A stretch of DNA of 64,000 nucleotides from Amycolatopsis sp. NBRC 101858 (GCF_030269325.1 NZ_BSTD01000001.1:2496681-2560680), one strand, 5' to 3'. Positions 7,785-16,229 are shown, numbered from the stretch's first letter. A program made the numbers and translations. Notes: a model not told the origin generated them from the letters alone.

Positions 7785-7974
7785 GCGGTCACGGTCGATG
7801 CGCGCCACGGTCGCCTCTCGGCGATGAGGCGCTTCGCGGCTCCAGCCGGACGGAACTCCGCGAAGGCAGTGGTTGAGGCCCGGGGGACACGGTGGGCGCA
7901 CCGACCAGTGGGTATAACGAGACACCCCGCCTCGGTATTTCCCTCCACATGTGACCTGCGTTACCTGCGCAATC

Positions 7975-7994
7975 GTGGTTCCACGTGGAACCAC
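7975..7994. promoter_or_regulatory. Candidate parS-like ParB site
   Basis: GTGGTTCCACGTGGAACCAC is a perfect 20-bp palindrome. Its core GTTCCACGTGGAAC differs from the actinobacterial parS core GTTTCACGTGAAAC by one symmetric change in each arm. parS sites cluster around the origin in Actinobacteria, and gyrA places this region near oriC. Binding by ParB is an inference. Confidence 0.55.
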
Positions 7995-8067
7995 CGCCCC
8001 CGACGGCGCTCGGCGCCGGTGCAGTAACATCGCCGGGTAAGGGAAGCAAGCTGAGAAGGGGGCTTCG

Positions 8068-8235
8068 GTGAAGAAGCTGCTGGCACTCGCGGTCATCGCG
8101 GGCGGCGTCCTGTTCGTCGTGAAGCGCAACAAGGCGGCCAAGGCCGAGGCCGACCTGTGGCGTGAGGCGACCGCGCCGGTCCCCTCGAACAACGGCACCA
8201 CCCCGGCCAAGCCGGCGGGTGCGTCCCACAACTGA
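8068..8235 (+). CDS. DLW-39 family small membrane protein, 55 aa
   Basis: A very short gene starting at GTG 8068 behind a weak purine-rich site. The product MKKLLALAVIAGGVLFVVKRN... has one N-terminal membrane helix, then the KAEADLWREAT segment that gives the DLW family its name, and ends in a Pro/Ser tail. The family is found between tRNA-Ile and tRNA-Ala in many Actinobacteria, exactly as here. Its function is unknown. Position, length and motif together support the call despite the small size. Confidence 0.85.
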   Translation: MKKLLALAVIAGGVLFVVKRNKAAKAEADLWREATAPVPSNNGTTPAKPAGASHN

Positions 8236-8262
8236 GTTTTCCGCGGGCGTCAGCCCGCACCC

Positions 8263-8335
8263 GGGGCTGTAGCTCAATTGGTAGAGCACCGCCTTTGCAA
8301 GGCGGGGGTCAGGGGTTCGATTCCCCTCAGCTCCA
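8263..8335 (+). tRNA. alaT: tRNA-Ala (TGC anticodon)
   Basis: A 73-nt cloverleaf with acceptor GGGGCTG / CAGCTCC (one G-T pair), discriminator A, D arm GCTCAATTGGTAGAGC, anticodon loop TTTGCAA giving TGC (8296-8298), and T arm AGGGGTTCGATTCCCCT. It follows the DLW-39 gene by 27 bp in the usual actinobacterial order. CCA is not encoded. Confidence 0.97.
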
Positions 8336-8515
8336 CCCCGAAATCCCGGCGTAGCCTGGCTGCGTGGGATGGCTGATCAAGCGCGTGGATCTTCCCGTCG
8401 TCCAGGTCGATCGTGGTGGGTTCGCCACCTACCACGGGCCTGGGCAGCTCGTCGGCTAGCTCGTCGTCGACGTCACCGGCCGACGGCGAGGTGCGGGACG
8501 CCGTCTTCGAGAGCC

Positions 8516-9904
8516 TTACTTCAGGAAGCTGATCACCGCGTCCCGGCCTGCGTGGCCGCGCTCGCGGTTCTGGATCGAGTGCGACTCGCCTGGGACGATC
8601 ACCAGTTTTCCTTGTGGCGCGAAGGCGGCCTCCTCGCGCGCCCACTCCAGTGGCGTCGACAGGTCGCGGTCGCCGTTCAGCAGCAGCACCGGGACGTTCG
8701 GCAGCTTCGACGCCGGGTTCGAGCCGACGCGCTCCGCCGGCCACGGCAAGCAGCCCTGGATGAAGCCCTGCTGCGTCGCCACTTCCGTCGTGTACGGCCA
8801 CGTCGCCGACGCCGGCAGTGCACGCGCGGTCAGCGACAACAGTGGCTGCCGCAATCCGACCGGTGTCGACGACGTGCCCCACGGGAAACGCTGGTCCGCG
8901 CACAGCGTTGCCGCGTGCAAGCCCGAGCTGAAGGACGCCGGTGGCACGTCCTCGGTCGTGTAGCCGGTAACCAGCTGATCCAGCCAGTCGGGCGAACCGG
9001 TGCGCGCCGCGTGCAGGGCGCCGATGACGTCGCCCGCGTCGGGGGAGCGGTAAGTCGGGTCCGAGAACTCGTACGCCACGATCGCGTCGAAGATCTTCAC
9101 GCCGTCGGCCACGCTTCGGTGGCGCACCACCCACGCCAGGTCCTCGGCCGGGTCGAAACCGCAGGCCGGGGCCACCGCGCACGCCGCGCGCAGCACGCGG
9201 GCCTCGGCCGTCAGCCCGGTCAGGTAGAGGGAGTCCGACGCGGAAGCGTGGTGCGGCAGCACGGAGTCGAGGACGACCTTGCTGACGTTGCCCGGGTGCG
9301 CGACCGCGTACCGCGCCGCCGTGAACGAGCCGTACGAGACGCCGTCGACCACCATCTTCGGCACGCCCAGCGCCTGCCGGAGCCGGTCGAAGTCCGCGAC
9401 GGTCTGGTCGGTCGAGTACAGCGGAGCCGTGTCACCGAGGATGCGCGCGCACTCGGTGACCGCATCGCGTGTCGGCGTCGCGATGTCCGAACTGCCGATC
9501 TGCGCCTGCAGCTCCGGGCAGTTCAGCGCGCCGGCGCCGGTCCCGCGCTGGTCGAGCATGACGATCCGGTAGTCCTTCGCGACTTCCGGCAGCCGTTGGG
9601 TCGCGATCCGCGTGATGGTGCCGACGCCGCCCTGCCCGGGCCCGCCGGTGAGGAACAGCAGCACGCCCTTCGGCGCGGTCACGTTGTCGGACGTCGCGAC
9701 CGGCAGGTCGAGCGTGCCCGGCCGGCGGCCGGTGTGGTCGAACGGCACGGTCAGCGTCGAGCAGGTGAAGCCCGGCTGTCCCGGGCACGGGTGCGGGTCC
9801 GTCAGCTTCGGTCGTCCCCCAGGACGCGCGTCGGCCGCGGCCACACCCCCGAGTGCGGCAGTCAACGCCAGGACCAGCCCGGCGGTCAGCAGTTTCGAAC
9901 GCAT
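8516..9904 (-). CDS. Secreted alpha/beta hydrolase with TAP-like C-terminal domain
   Basis: A 462-residue exported hydrolase. A signal peptide (MRSKLLTAGLVLALTAALGG, cleavage after the Ala-rich end) is followed by an alpha/beta-hydrolase domain. The oxyanion-hole region reads LLFLTGGPGQGG, the nucleophile is Ser190 in GVSYGSF, and the acid and base lie in LLLNGDRDLSTP and PGESHSIQ near the C-terminus, within the TAP-like segment. Relatives are Streptomyces secreted tripeptidyl aminopeptidases and mycobacterial SlpA-type proteins, so an aminopeptidase or esterase role outside the cell is likely. It is transcribed away from tRNA-Ala; the SMP-30-like gene upstream is 33 bp away and may share a transcript. 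Confidence 0.9.
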   Translation of the reverse strand: MRSKLLTAGLVLALTAALGGVAAADARPGGRPKLTDPHPCPGQPGFTCSTLTVPFDHTGRRPGTLDLPVATSDNVTAPKGVLLFLTGGPGQGGVGTITRIATQRLPEVAKDYRIVMLDQRGTGAGALNCPELQAQIGSSDIATPTRDAVTECARILGDTAPLYSTDQTVADFDRLRQALGVPKMVVDGVSYGSFTAARYAVAHPGNVSKVVLDSVLPHHASASDSLYLTGLTAEARVLRAACAVAPACGFDPAEDLAWVVRHRSVADGVKIFDAIVAYEFSDPTYRSPDAGDVIGALHAARTGSPDWLDQLVTGYTTEDVPPASFSSGLHAATLCADQRFPWGTSSTPVGLRQPLLSLTARALPASATWPYTTEVATQQGFIQGCLPWPAERVGSNPASKLPNVPVLLLNGDRDLSTPLEWAREEAAFAPQGKLVIVPGESHSIQNRERGHAGRDAVISFLK

Positions 9905-9937
9905 GATCCATCATGCGCACAGCCGCCCGTCCGCGGT

Positions 9938-11065
9938 CTACCCCCGGACGCAGGAGATCTTCCCCCGCACCGGGCCCGCGGGGTTCGCTTCGCCCGCCGT
10001 GTTCGGGGCGTTGTCGCGGCGGTTGCCGTCGGAGTTCGTGACGCACAGACGGCCGTCCGGGAGCAGCACCGGGCTGGTCGGGAACTCCAGCGGCCCCGCG
10101 TTGCGCAGCTTCGACGTCGCGTCGGCCAGGTTGCGGAAGTACTCGACGACGCGGCCGTCGCGGCGGGCCAGCACGATCGCGTTGCGCTCGTTCGCCGCCG
10201 TCCAGACGTTGCCCGCGCGGTCGAGGACGATCCCGTCGGCGCCTTCGAGGTACGGGTGCTGCACCTCGAGGTCGTCCAGGCACAGCGTGTCCGCCGGGAA
10301 CGCGACGTCGCAGCCCGTCGCCGCGCGTGGGCGGCCGGAGCGGTCCATCGGCACGCGCCAGAGCGCGCCGCGTGCCGTGTCCGCCACGAGCAGCGTGCCG
10401 TCCGCGGTGAACGCCAGGCCGTTGGCGACGATGTGCTGCGAACCCGCGGTGTCCGCGGCGGTCCGGCCGTTCGGGGTGATCGTGACCGTGCCGGGTGGCA
10501 GGCCACGCACGTCCCGGCCGATCCCGCCGGGGAGCACGTCGCTGACCATCGGCTGCACCCGGAACTGTTCGAGCGCGACGCCGTCCGCGCCCGCCCGCCA
10601 GACCCGGCCCTGGCCGGTGCCGCCGTCGGAGATCCAGAGCGCGCCCGACCGGTCGAACGCCAGGCCGTTCGCGCCCGGGACCCCGCTCGTGAACACCGTC
10701 GCCGCCGGGGGGTTCGCCGCGTCCGGCACGAACGACACCACGGTTTCGCCGTTCGCGACGTACAGCCGGCCACGGCGGTCGAACGCCAGCCCGGCGGGGC
10801 TGCACGGCGCCGGGATCGTGCCGACGACGGCGGCCGGGCCGCCGGTGGCCGCGACGCGGTAGACCGGGCACGGGTCGGCGCCGCGGGCCGGGGCGTAGAG
10901 GTTGCCGCGGCCGTCGGTGGTCAGGCCTTCGATCCCGAGCGGCGATGCGAACACCGTCTCGAAGACGGCGGGGTGCTGGGCCGAGGAGACTTCACCGGCG
11001 GAAGCACCGGACAACAGCCCGGCGGTGAGCGCGGCGGTGGCGGCGAGGACGACGGTGCGGCGCAT
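9938..11065 (-). CDS. Secreted SMP-30/NHL-type beta-propeller protein
   Basis: A 375-residue protein with an N-terminal signal peptide (MRRTVVLAATAALTAGLLSGASA). It then has repeated blades of the GLAFDRRGRLYVANG / GLAFDRSGALWISDG / GLAFTADGTLLVADT type found in SMP-30/gluconolactonase and NHL propellers. Such proteins are lactonases or binding propellers, some with a central calcium. The metal-ligand set cannot be confirmed by eye. GGAGG precedes ATG 11065. It sits directly upstream of the secreted hydrolase and may form an exported-enzyme pair with it. Confidence 0.85.
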   Translation of the reverse strand: MRRTVVLAATAALTAGLLSGASAGEVSSAQHPAVFETVFASPLGIEGLTTDGRGNLYAPARGADPCPVYRVAATGGPAAVVGTIPAPCSPAGLAFDRRGRLYVANGETVVSFVPDAANPPAATVFTSGVPGANGLAFDRSGALWISDGGTGQGRVWRAGADGVALEQFRVQPMVSDVLPGGIGRDVRGLPPGTVTITPNGRTAADTAGSQHIVANGLAFTADGTLLVADTARGALWRVPMDRSGRPRAATGCDVAFPADTLCLDDLEVQHPYLEGADGIVLDRAGNVWTAANERNAIVLARRDGRVVEYFRNLADATSKLRNAGPLEFPTSPVLLPDGRLCVTNSDGNRRDNAPNTAGEANPAGPVRGKISCVRG

Positions 11066-11117
11066 GCGGGGCCTCCGTTTTGTCGGATTTCCTGCCTACG
11101 CCGCCGCGCCCGGACCG

Positions 11118-11756
11118 TCAAGGCCAGAGGCGCTCGCGGACCCAGCCGCCGTCGGTCTTCCGGTACCGCAGCCGCACGTGCCTGCGGTCGTGGCTCGCCT
11201 GCCAGAACTCGACCTCGTCCGGGTCGACGAGGTACCGCGTCCACGTTTCCGGGGCGGTGTCCGGGTTTTCCGAGACCCAGCGCCGGGCTTCCGCGGCCGC
11301 CGCGTCGAGGTCCGCCGGGTCGTGCAGCACCTGGGACTGGTGCCCGATGAACGCCTCGACGCGCGACGCCGGCGGCCGCGCCAGGAAGTCCGCCGCGGAC
11401 ACCTCGGGCGCCGCGGGGGTGACCGGGCCGCGCAGCCGGACCTGGCGGCCTCGCCCAGGCCAGAAGAACGTCAGCGCGGCGCGCGGGTCCTTCCGCAGCT
11501 GCAGCCCCTTCGGGCTTTCCGAGCTGGTGGCGACCGCCCAGCCGGCCGGCCCGACGTCCTTGAGGATCACCACGCGCGCGTCCGGCGCGCCATCGGCGTC
11601 CACAGTGGACAGTGTGACGGCGTGCGGCGCCAGCACGTGCTCGCCGGCTTCGGTCAGCCACTCGACGAAGAGCGCCTGCGGGTCCGGGGCCGCCGTTTCC
11701 GGTGTGAACACGGGAAGTTCTTCCGGGAACGAGGGCCATCCGCGCAACGCGACCAT
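11118..11756 (-). CDS. Pyridoxamine 5'-phosphate oxidase (PdxH) family protein
   Basis: A 212-residue FMN-binding split-barrel protein. It keeps the PdxH layout: AVTLSTVDADGAPDARVVILKDV (FMN-binding strands), ALTFFWPGRGRQVRLRG (dimer/FMN segment), the SRVEAFIGHQSQVL helix, and the C-terminal dimerisation tail ending RLRYRKTDGGWVRERLWP. PdxH oxidises pyridoxamine or pyridoxine 5'-phosphate to pyridoxal phosphate. The LLKG motif of classical PdxH is ILKD here, so the substrate may differ. The gene upstream starts 611 bp earlier and ends one base before this start, implying co-translation. Confidence 0.78.
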   Translation of the reverse strand: MVALRGWPSFPEELPVFTPETAAPDPQALFVEWLTEAGEHVLAPHAVTLSTVDADGAPDARVVILKDVGPAGWAVATSSESPKGLQLRKDPRAALTFFWPGRGRQVRLRGPVTPAAPEVSAADFLARPPASRVEAFIGHQSQVLHDPADLDAAAAEARRWVSENPDTAPETWTRYLVDPDEVEFWQASHDRRHVRLRYRKTDGGWVRERLWP

Positions 11757-11757
11757 G

Positions 11758-12369
11758 TCAGTAACCGTACGGCTGCTGTCCCGGCGGCGGGTAGCTGGGC
11801 GCCTGCGGCCCGGCGGCCGGCGGGGGCGGCACTGGCGGCTGCTGCGGCTGGACCTGCGCCTGCTGCCACTGCACCTGCTGGTAGGCCTCGGCGGGAGGCG
11901 GGAAGCAGAACGTCAGCTTGGCGCGGATCGCGCCGTGCATCGCGGCGCCCCACATCTTCCCGCCGGTGAAGGCGTACGTCTGGCCGGCGGTGAGGTCCAC
12001 GGCGACCATCCGCGTCTCGCCGCCGAACTGGTTGCTCGTCTTCGCCGACGCGGCCTGCGCGGCGTCCGGGTGCACGTGCTGCCCGACGAGCCCGGCGATG
12101 ACGACCGAGGCCGCGGTCCAGCCCATGGTGCCGACCAGGTTGGCGCGCGCGTACTGCGTGGCGCGGCCGGTGAAGTCGTACAGCGCGGCCGCGCTGATCT
12201 CGGGGACGGCCGCGGCGATGACGCAGTAGTTCATCGTCGAGAGCATCACGGACTCGGCGAACAACCCGACGGGGCAGAGCGCGGGCCCGATCTGCACGGA
12301 CCCGAAGCTGCCGCCGGACCGCTGGATGCGCTCGGCCACCACGCCGAGGTACTGCTCGGGGGTAAGCAC
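11758..12369 (-). CDS. Hypothetical protein with proline/glutamine-rich tail
   Basis: A 203-residue protein from GTG 12369 that I do not recognise. The first 145 residues look like a compact, mildly hydrophobic domain (AAALYDFTGRATQYARANLVGTMGW...), and the last 55 are rich in Pro, Gln and Tyr (QWQQAQVQPQQPP... PYGY), a composition common in actinobacterial envelope-associated proteins. No signal peptide is evident. It ends one base before the PdxH-like start, so the two are coupled. It is divergent from the DUF2020 lipoprotein gene, with only about 82 bp for both promoters. Confidence 0.65.
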   Translation of the reverse strand: MLTPEQYLGVVAERIQRSGGSFGSVQIGPALCPVGLFAESVMLSTMNYCVIAAAVPEISAAALYDFTGRATQYARANLVGTMGWTAASVVIAGLVGQHVHPDAAQAASAKTSNQFGGETRMVAVDLTAGQTYAFTGGKMWGAAMHGAIRAKLTFCFPPPAEAYQQVQWQQAQVQPQQPPVPPPPAAGPQAPSYPPPGQQPYGY

Positions 12370-12451
12370 GATGCCATGTTCGCACGGCCGGCCGTCTCGG
12401 CGGATTCAGCCAGCGGGTTTCACACATGCTTCATGGTTGACTGTGCGCGCT

Positions 12452-12985
12452 ATGCGACGACTCGTACTTCTCGCGCCCGCCGTGCTGCTGCTGGCCGGCT
12501 GCGGCCCCTCCATCGTGTCCGGGACGGCGACCCCCAGCCCGCCGTCGGCGTCCGCCGGTACGGCCGCGGGTTCGGAGCTGCCGCCGGACCCCCAGCCGTC
12601 CGCGACCGAGGACTGCCCGTACCTCGACAGCGAGTTCGTGGCCGACTCGAACGGCCAGCACGTGTCGAAGGTGCGGGTGTCGGCGGACAAGCCGCACCCG
12701 GCGTGCTTCTTCTACCGCCCGGACGGGAAGATCCAGCTCACCGTCCGGGTCTACGTCGGGGACGCGAAGACGGCGACGGCGCTGGTCAACAAGGTGGCGC
12801 CGGTCGACTCGTCCAACCCGGCGAGCGACCCGGCGGGCTGGAAGGGCGGCTACGAGTCGACCGATGACGGTGCCGTCTACGCGGTCTCGAAGGGTACCGC
12901 GGCGGTCATCGCGACCACTAACCAAAAGCAGAGCGTGAAGGCACGCACAGTGGTCAAGAAGGCTATCGCTGCCCTTAAGCTCTAG
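12452..12985 (+). CDS. DUF2020-type lipoprotein
   Basis: The start is set at ATG 12452 because it gives a clean lipoprotein signal, MRRLVLLAPAVLLLAGCG, with lipobox LAGC. The longer open frame upstream overlaps the divergent gene. The 177-residue product has a Pro/Ser/Thr linker and then a domain beginning EDCPYLDSEFVADSNGQHVSKVRVS, consistent with the mycobacterial/Pseudonocardiaceae DUF2020 family. It should be lipid-anchored outside the membrane; function unknown. It stands alone between divergent and downstream promoters. Confidence 0.78.
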   Translation: MRRLVLLAPAVLLLAGCGPSIVSGTATPSPPSASAGTAAGSELPPDPQPSATEDCPYLDSEFVADSNGQHVSKVRVSADKPHPACFFYRPDGKIQLTVRVYVGDAKTATALVNKVAPVDSSNPASDPAGWKGGYESTDDGAVYAVSKGTAAVIATTNQKQSVKARTVVKKAIAALKL

Positions 12986-13133
12986 GTAGCGGGCTCCACA
13001 CGGGTGAGTGATGTTGATCTTGTATTACCCTGTGCGTCACGCGCAGGCTTCGTGGACTCGCGCACCGCAGCCATCGGGGGATCCCCACCCCCGGGGGCCG
13101 GGCACAAAATCTGCAACGACAAAGGACTAGATC

Positions 13134-13586
13134 GTGGCTGACACCCTCAAGGAAATCCTGCTCGACTCCAGCCGTCGCCCGGCTGTCGTGACCGACTTCG
13201 AGACCCTCGTCGACGCCGAGGTCTCGGACAAGGGCGGCGTCTCGGGTGCCGTCGTCAAGACCGGCTTCGCCGCGGTCAAGAAGATCAAGCCGGGCATCAT
13301 CCCCTCGGCCGTCGACACGCTGCTGCCGGACTTCGCCACCGCGCTCGAGCCGTTCTACGGCGACTACCGCGCCCAGGGCGGCAACGACTTCGGTGCCTAC
13401 CTGACCAGCCGCTCGGACGAGGCTTCCGACGCGCTGCTGAGCGTCACCGACTCGCGCGCGGAGCGCAGCAGCCGTGACAGCATCAAGAAGGTCTACGGCA
13501 AGCTGCGCCCGAACGGCAAGAAGAACGTCGAGGAGGCCCTGCCCCGCCTCGGCCAGCTGATCGACAAGCACGCCGCCGCGGTCTGA
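13134..13586 (+). CDS. Conserved actinobacterial protein of unknown function, 150 aa
   Basis: GTG 13134 follows AAAGGA. The soluble, helical 150-residue product begins MADTLKEILLDSSRRPAVVTDFETLVDAEVS. It looks like a conserved small protein seen in Mycobacterium and Pseudonocardiaceae with no known function (possibly DUF6918). No signal peptide or membrane helix is present. A bidirectional terminator 20 bp after the stop separates it from cwsA, so it is a single-gene unit. The 148-bp upstream gap is AT-richer than its surroundings and probably holds the promoter. Confidence 0.72.
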   Translation: MADTLKEILLDSSRRPAVVTDFETLVDAEVSDKGGVSGAVVKTGFAAVKKIKPGIIPSAVDTLLPDFATALEPFYGDYRAQGGNDFGAYLTSRSDEASDALLSVTDSRAERSSRDSIKKVYGKLRPNGKKNVEEALPRLGQLIDKHAAAV

Positions 13587-13605
13587 GCGGACTCCAGGCA
13601 CCACT

Positions 13606-13641
13606 GAAGAGGCCCCCGGGTGCACGCCCGGGGGCCTCTTC
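13606..13641. terminator. Bidirectional terminator
   Basis: A 15-bp perfect stem, GAAGAGGCCCCCGGG (13606-13620) against its complement (13627-13641), with a 6-base loop. It lies between the converging DUF-type gene and cwsA, and the A/T-richer stem ends supply short T runs both ways. Confidence 0.85.
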
Positions 13642-13650
13642 GTGTGCCGC

Positions 13651-14187
13651 TCAGTTCTTCTTCTCGGCGGGCGCCGGGGACGGCGCCTTGCCGTTCGCCT
13701 GCGGGCTCGGCTTCGCCGCTTCGGCGGGCTTCGGCGCGGGCGGGGTGGCCTTCGGCGGCGCGGGCGCGACCGGCGGCTCCTGCTTCGAGCGGAGGACGTA
13801 GGCGGCACCGGCACCGACCACGACCAGGCCGAGCAGCCACGGCCAGCGGCGACGGCTGCGCGTCCCCTTGGCGGCGGCCTTCGCCTCGACGACCGCGGCC
13901 GCGAAGTCCTTCCTCGCCGCCTTGAAGTCCTTCTTGCCGCGGCGCTTCGACTCGCCGGCCGCCTTCGCGGCCTTGATGGCGGCCTTCTTCGCCTTGCGAC
14001 CCGGCTTGCGCAGCTCGGACAGGCGGGCGAGTGCCTCCTGGCGAGCGGCCTTCGAGCTCTTCTTGAGCTCCTTGCGGGTGAGCTCGGTCTTCTTCGCGAG
14101 CTGCTTCTGCGCGCGCCGGCCGTGCTTGACGCCCTCGGAGACGAGTTTGTCGGCGGTCTCGGCGGCCTGGGCTGTCGCCCGGGACAT
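13651..14187 (-). CDS. cwsA: Cell wall synthesis protein CwsA-like
   Basis: ATG 14187 is preferred over GTG 14196 because AGGTGA sits at the right distance before it. The 178-residue product has a long Lys/Arg/Ala-rich helical region (about residues 1-110), one membrane helix (RRWPWLLGLVVVGAGAAYVL) and a Pro/Ala-rich outer tail. This layout and the place beside ppiA, in the order cwsA-ppiA-crgA, match mycobacterial CwsA (Rv0008c), which interacts with CrgA and Wag31 in polar growth and division. Sequence identity is low by eye, so the call rests on architecture and synteny. The N-terminal half could be a coiled coil. Confidence 0.68.
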   Translation of the reverse strand: MSRATAQAAETADKLVSEGVKHGRRAQKQLAKKTELTRKELKKSSKAARQEALARLSELRKPGRKAKKAAIKAAKAAGESKRRGKKDFKAARKDFAAAVVEAKAAAKGTRSRRRWPWLLGLVVVGAGAAYVLRSKQEPPVAPAPPKATPPAPKPAEAAKPSPQANGKAPSPAPAEKKN

Positions 14188-14276
14188 GGACTTCACCTCA
14201 TCATTCGTTTTGACACTGCTCTGTTACCCGTAACCTATCGTGCCCCTTTTCGCCGCCGCCCGCTGCTGATGGCACG

Positions 14277-14801
14277 ATGAGACGCGTGAAAGCTACGCTG
14301 CACACCAACCAGGGTGACATCAACCTGAACCTGCTCCCCGACCACGCGCCGAAGACGGTCGCGAACTTCGTCGGGCTGGCGGAAGGCACCAAGGAGTACA
14401 CCCAGCCGAACGCGGCGGGCACGAACTCCGGCCCCTTCTACGACGGTTCGATCTTCCACCGGGTCATCGACGGCTTCATGCTCCAGGGTGGCGACCCGAC
14501 CGGCACCGGTCGCGGCGGCCCGGGCTACAAGTTCGGCGACGAGTTCCACCCGGAGCTGCAGTTCAGCAAGCCGTACCTGCTGGCCATGGCCAACGCCGGG
14601 CCCGGCACGAACGGCTCGCAGTTCTTCATCACCGTCGCGCCGACCACCCACCTGAACTTCCGGCACACGATCTTCGGTGAGGTGGCCGACCAGGAGTCGC
14701 GCAACGTCGTCGACGCGATCGGCCGTATCTCGACGGGGCCGGCGGACCGTCCGCTGACCGACGTCGTCATCGAGAAGGTCACGATCGACCACGAGGGCTG
14801 A
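14277..14801 (+). CDS. ppiA: Peptidyl-prolyl cis-trans isomerase A (cyclophilin)
   Basis: A 174-residue cyclophilin that catalyses cis-trans isomerisation of X-Pro bonds. It contains the cyclophilin signature (FYDGSIFHRVIDGFMLQGGD) with the catalytic Arg in FHRV, and the substrate pocket residues in MANAGPGTNGSQFFIT and HTIFGEV. No signal peptide is present, so it is cytoplasmic. The alternative GTG at 14286 would shorten it by three residues. It lies divergent from cwsA with 89 bp between them, and the rhomboid gene follows after 31 bp, probably in the same transcript. Confidence 0.95.
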   Translation: MRRVKATLHTNQGDINLNLLPDHAPKTVANFVGLAEGTKEYTQPNAAGTNSGPFYDGSIFHRVIDGFMLQGGDPTGTGRGGPGYKFGDEFHPELQFSKPYLLAMANAGPGTNGSQFFITVAPTTHLNFRHTIFGEVADQESRNVVDAIGRISTGPADRPLTDVVIEKVTIDHEG

Positions 14802-14832
14802 GCCGGTCAGGTTTCGGTAGGTTGGTCTCATC

Positions 14833-15798
14833 GTGAGCCAACCGCCGAACCCCGCCGCGCAACCCCAGGCCGCACTCCCGGGGTGCTGGTGGCACCCCAA
14901 CCGCCCGACCGGGCTGAGCTGTTCCCGGTGCGGGCGTCCGGCGTGCCCGGATTGCCTCCGCGAAGCCCCCGTCGGCTTCCAGTGCACCGACTGCGTCCAC
15001 AGCGGCACCCAGCAGCAACGCCGGCAGCACCGCGGCTACCAGGAGGCCGGGTTCGGCCAGCGCACCGTCTTCGGCGCGCGGCTCTCCCAGTCGGTGCTCG
15101 TCACCCAGGCGATCCTCGCGGTCAACGTCCTGGTCTTCCTGATCACGGTCGTCCAGTCGGGGAGCTTGAACGACAACGAACTGTCGTCGCTCTTCCAGTA
15201 CGGCGCCCTGTACGGTGACGCGACCCTCGGGCACAGCGAGTGGTGGCGCGTCCTCACCAGCGGGTTCCTGCACTTCGGGCCCATCCACATCGCGGTGAAC
15301 ATGTTCTCGCTGTGGATGATGGGCCGGTCGCTGGAGCAGGTCACCGGCCGCGCCCGCTATCTGGCGCTCTACTTCGTCTCCATGCTCGGCGCGTCGGCGG
15401 CGGTGCTGCTGTTCGGCGACCCCGGCGGCTTCCCCGGCACGGCGGGCGCGTCCGGTGCGCTGTTCGGCCTGATGGGCGCCTACGCGGTCACCGTGCTGAA
15501 GCTGCGCCTGAACCCCACCGGCCTCCTCATCACGCTCGCGCTGAACGCCTTCATCACCTTCGGCATCCCGGGCATCTCGATCTGGGCGCACGCCGGCGGC
15601 CTGGTGACGGGAGCGCTGGTCACCGTCGCGCTGCTCTACGCGCCGCAGGTCGACCAGGCGCGCTACCAGGCGATCGGCGTCGCGATCATCACCGTCGCGA
15701 TCATCGGCCTGATGATCTACAAGGGTGCGCAGTTCCCGCCGGAGACCTGCCAGTTCGTCCAGTACCGCCAGGGCCTCTACTACACCTGCGGCGGTTAG
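14833..15798 (+). CDS. Rhomboid family intramembrane serine protease
   Basis: A 321-residue rhomboid. A cysteine-rich N-terminal domain (CWWHPNRPTGLSCSRCGRP, then CPDCL and CTDC) looks like a B-box-type zinc site. Six or so membrane helices follow. The catalytic dyad is Ser207 in GASGALFG and His253 in WAHAGG; the WWRVLTSGFLH and NMFSLW stretches are rhomboid hallmarks. It cleaves membrane proteins within the bilayer; substrates are unknown. Mycobacterial Rv0110 has the same zinc-finger-plus-rhomboid design. It converges with the PH-domain gene, the two overlapping by four bases at their ends. Confidence 0.93.
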   Translation: MSQPPNPAAQPQAALPGCWWHPNRPTGLSCSRCGRPACPDCLREAPVGFQCTDCVHSGTQQQRRQHRGYQEAGFGQRTVFGARLSQSVLVTQAILAVNVLVFLITVVQSGSLNDNELSSLFQYGALYGDATLGHSEWWRVLTSGFLHFGPIHIAVNMFSLWMMGRSLEQVTGRARYLALYFVSMLGASAAVLLFGDPGGFPGTAGASGALFGLMGAYAVTVLKLRLNPTGLLITLALNAFITFGIPGISIWAHAGGLVTGALVTVALLYAPQVDQARYQAIGVAIITVAIIGLMIYKGAQFPPETCQFVQYRQGLYYTCGG

Positions 15799-16229
15799 CT
15801 GCGCGCCCGCAGCGTGCTGAGCACGTCCAGGACGTCGCGGGGGTCTTCGCCCAGTTCGAGCCACCCGAAGACGTATAGGTCGTCTTCGTGCTCGATCTCG
15901 AGCGTGACGCCGTCGCGGCCCAGCCGGCGGGTGGTGCGCAGCCGCGTGCGGGTCTGCGCCCAGGGCAGCCGCTGCGTGCCGTTCAGCGTCCGGGTCACCA
16001 GGCCCTCGGCGTCGGCGGCCAGGCGGGGCCGCACGAGCGTCGAATGGGTGGCGAACGCGCCGACGGCCAGCGTGGCCAGTGCGAAGAGCACCAGGCCGCC
16101 GCGGTCGCCGGTCAGCACGTCGGCCACCACGCCGACCAGCAGCAGCGCGGTGACCGCCCACGTCGATACCACAAGGGCCCGACGCGGTGCCCACGAGGTG
16201 GGGTAGTTATCCACAGGGGTTATCCACAC
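15795..16229 (-). CDS. PH-domain membrane protein
   Basis: A 144-residue protein with two membrane helices (about residues 17-40 and 43-60) and then a bacterial PH-like domain (LAADAEGLVTRTLNGTQRLPWAQTRTRLRTTRRLGRDGVTLEIE). It is the positional counterpart of Rv0010c. Function unknown; PH-like domains of this kind usually mediate protein or lipid contacts at the membrane. GTG 16229 is taken as the start, but GTG 16214 is also possible. It lies between ppiA/rhomboid and crgA as in mycobacteria. Confidence 0.8.
   Translation of the reverse strand: MWITPVDNYPTSWAPRRALVVSTWAVTALLLVGVVADVLTGDRGGLVLFALATLAVGAFATHSTLVRPRLAADAEGLVTRTLNGTQRLPWAQTRTRLRTTRRLGRDGVTLEIEHEDDLYVFGWLELGEDPRDVLDVLSTLRARS

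Larger units (their letters stand above)
7662..8067. other. 406-bp gene-free stretch
   Basis: No convincing coding sequence lies here. It holds a perfect 13-bp-stem hairpin (7747-7784), a 20-bp parS-like palindrome (7975-7994), and a possible -10 element TAACAT (8025-8030) for the DLW-39 gene. The open frames that cross it have ragged composition and no family features. Confidence 0.6.

Noticed and set aside
8369..11350. A 993-codon plus-strand open frame
   Set aside because: It lies antisense to the alpha/beta hydrolase, SMP-30-like and PdxH-family genes, all with clear signal peptides or motifs. Long open frames opposite genes are common at this GC content, and this one is Arg/Ala/Val-rich with no domain.
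11636..11645. Other CACGTG-containing sites as parS
   Set aside because: Several CACGTG occurrences (for example near 5933, 11636, 12074, 18827, 24662) lack the flanking GTT/AAC arms.
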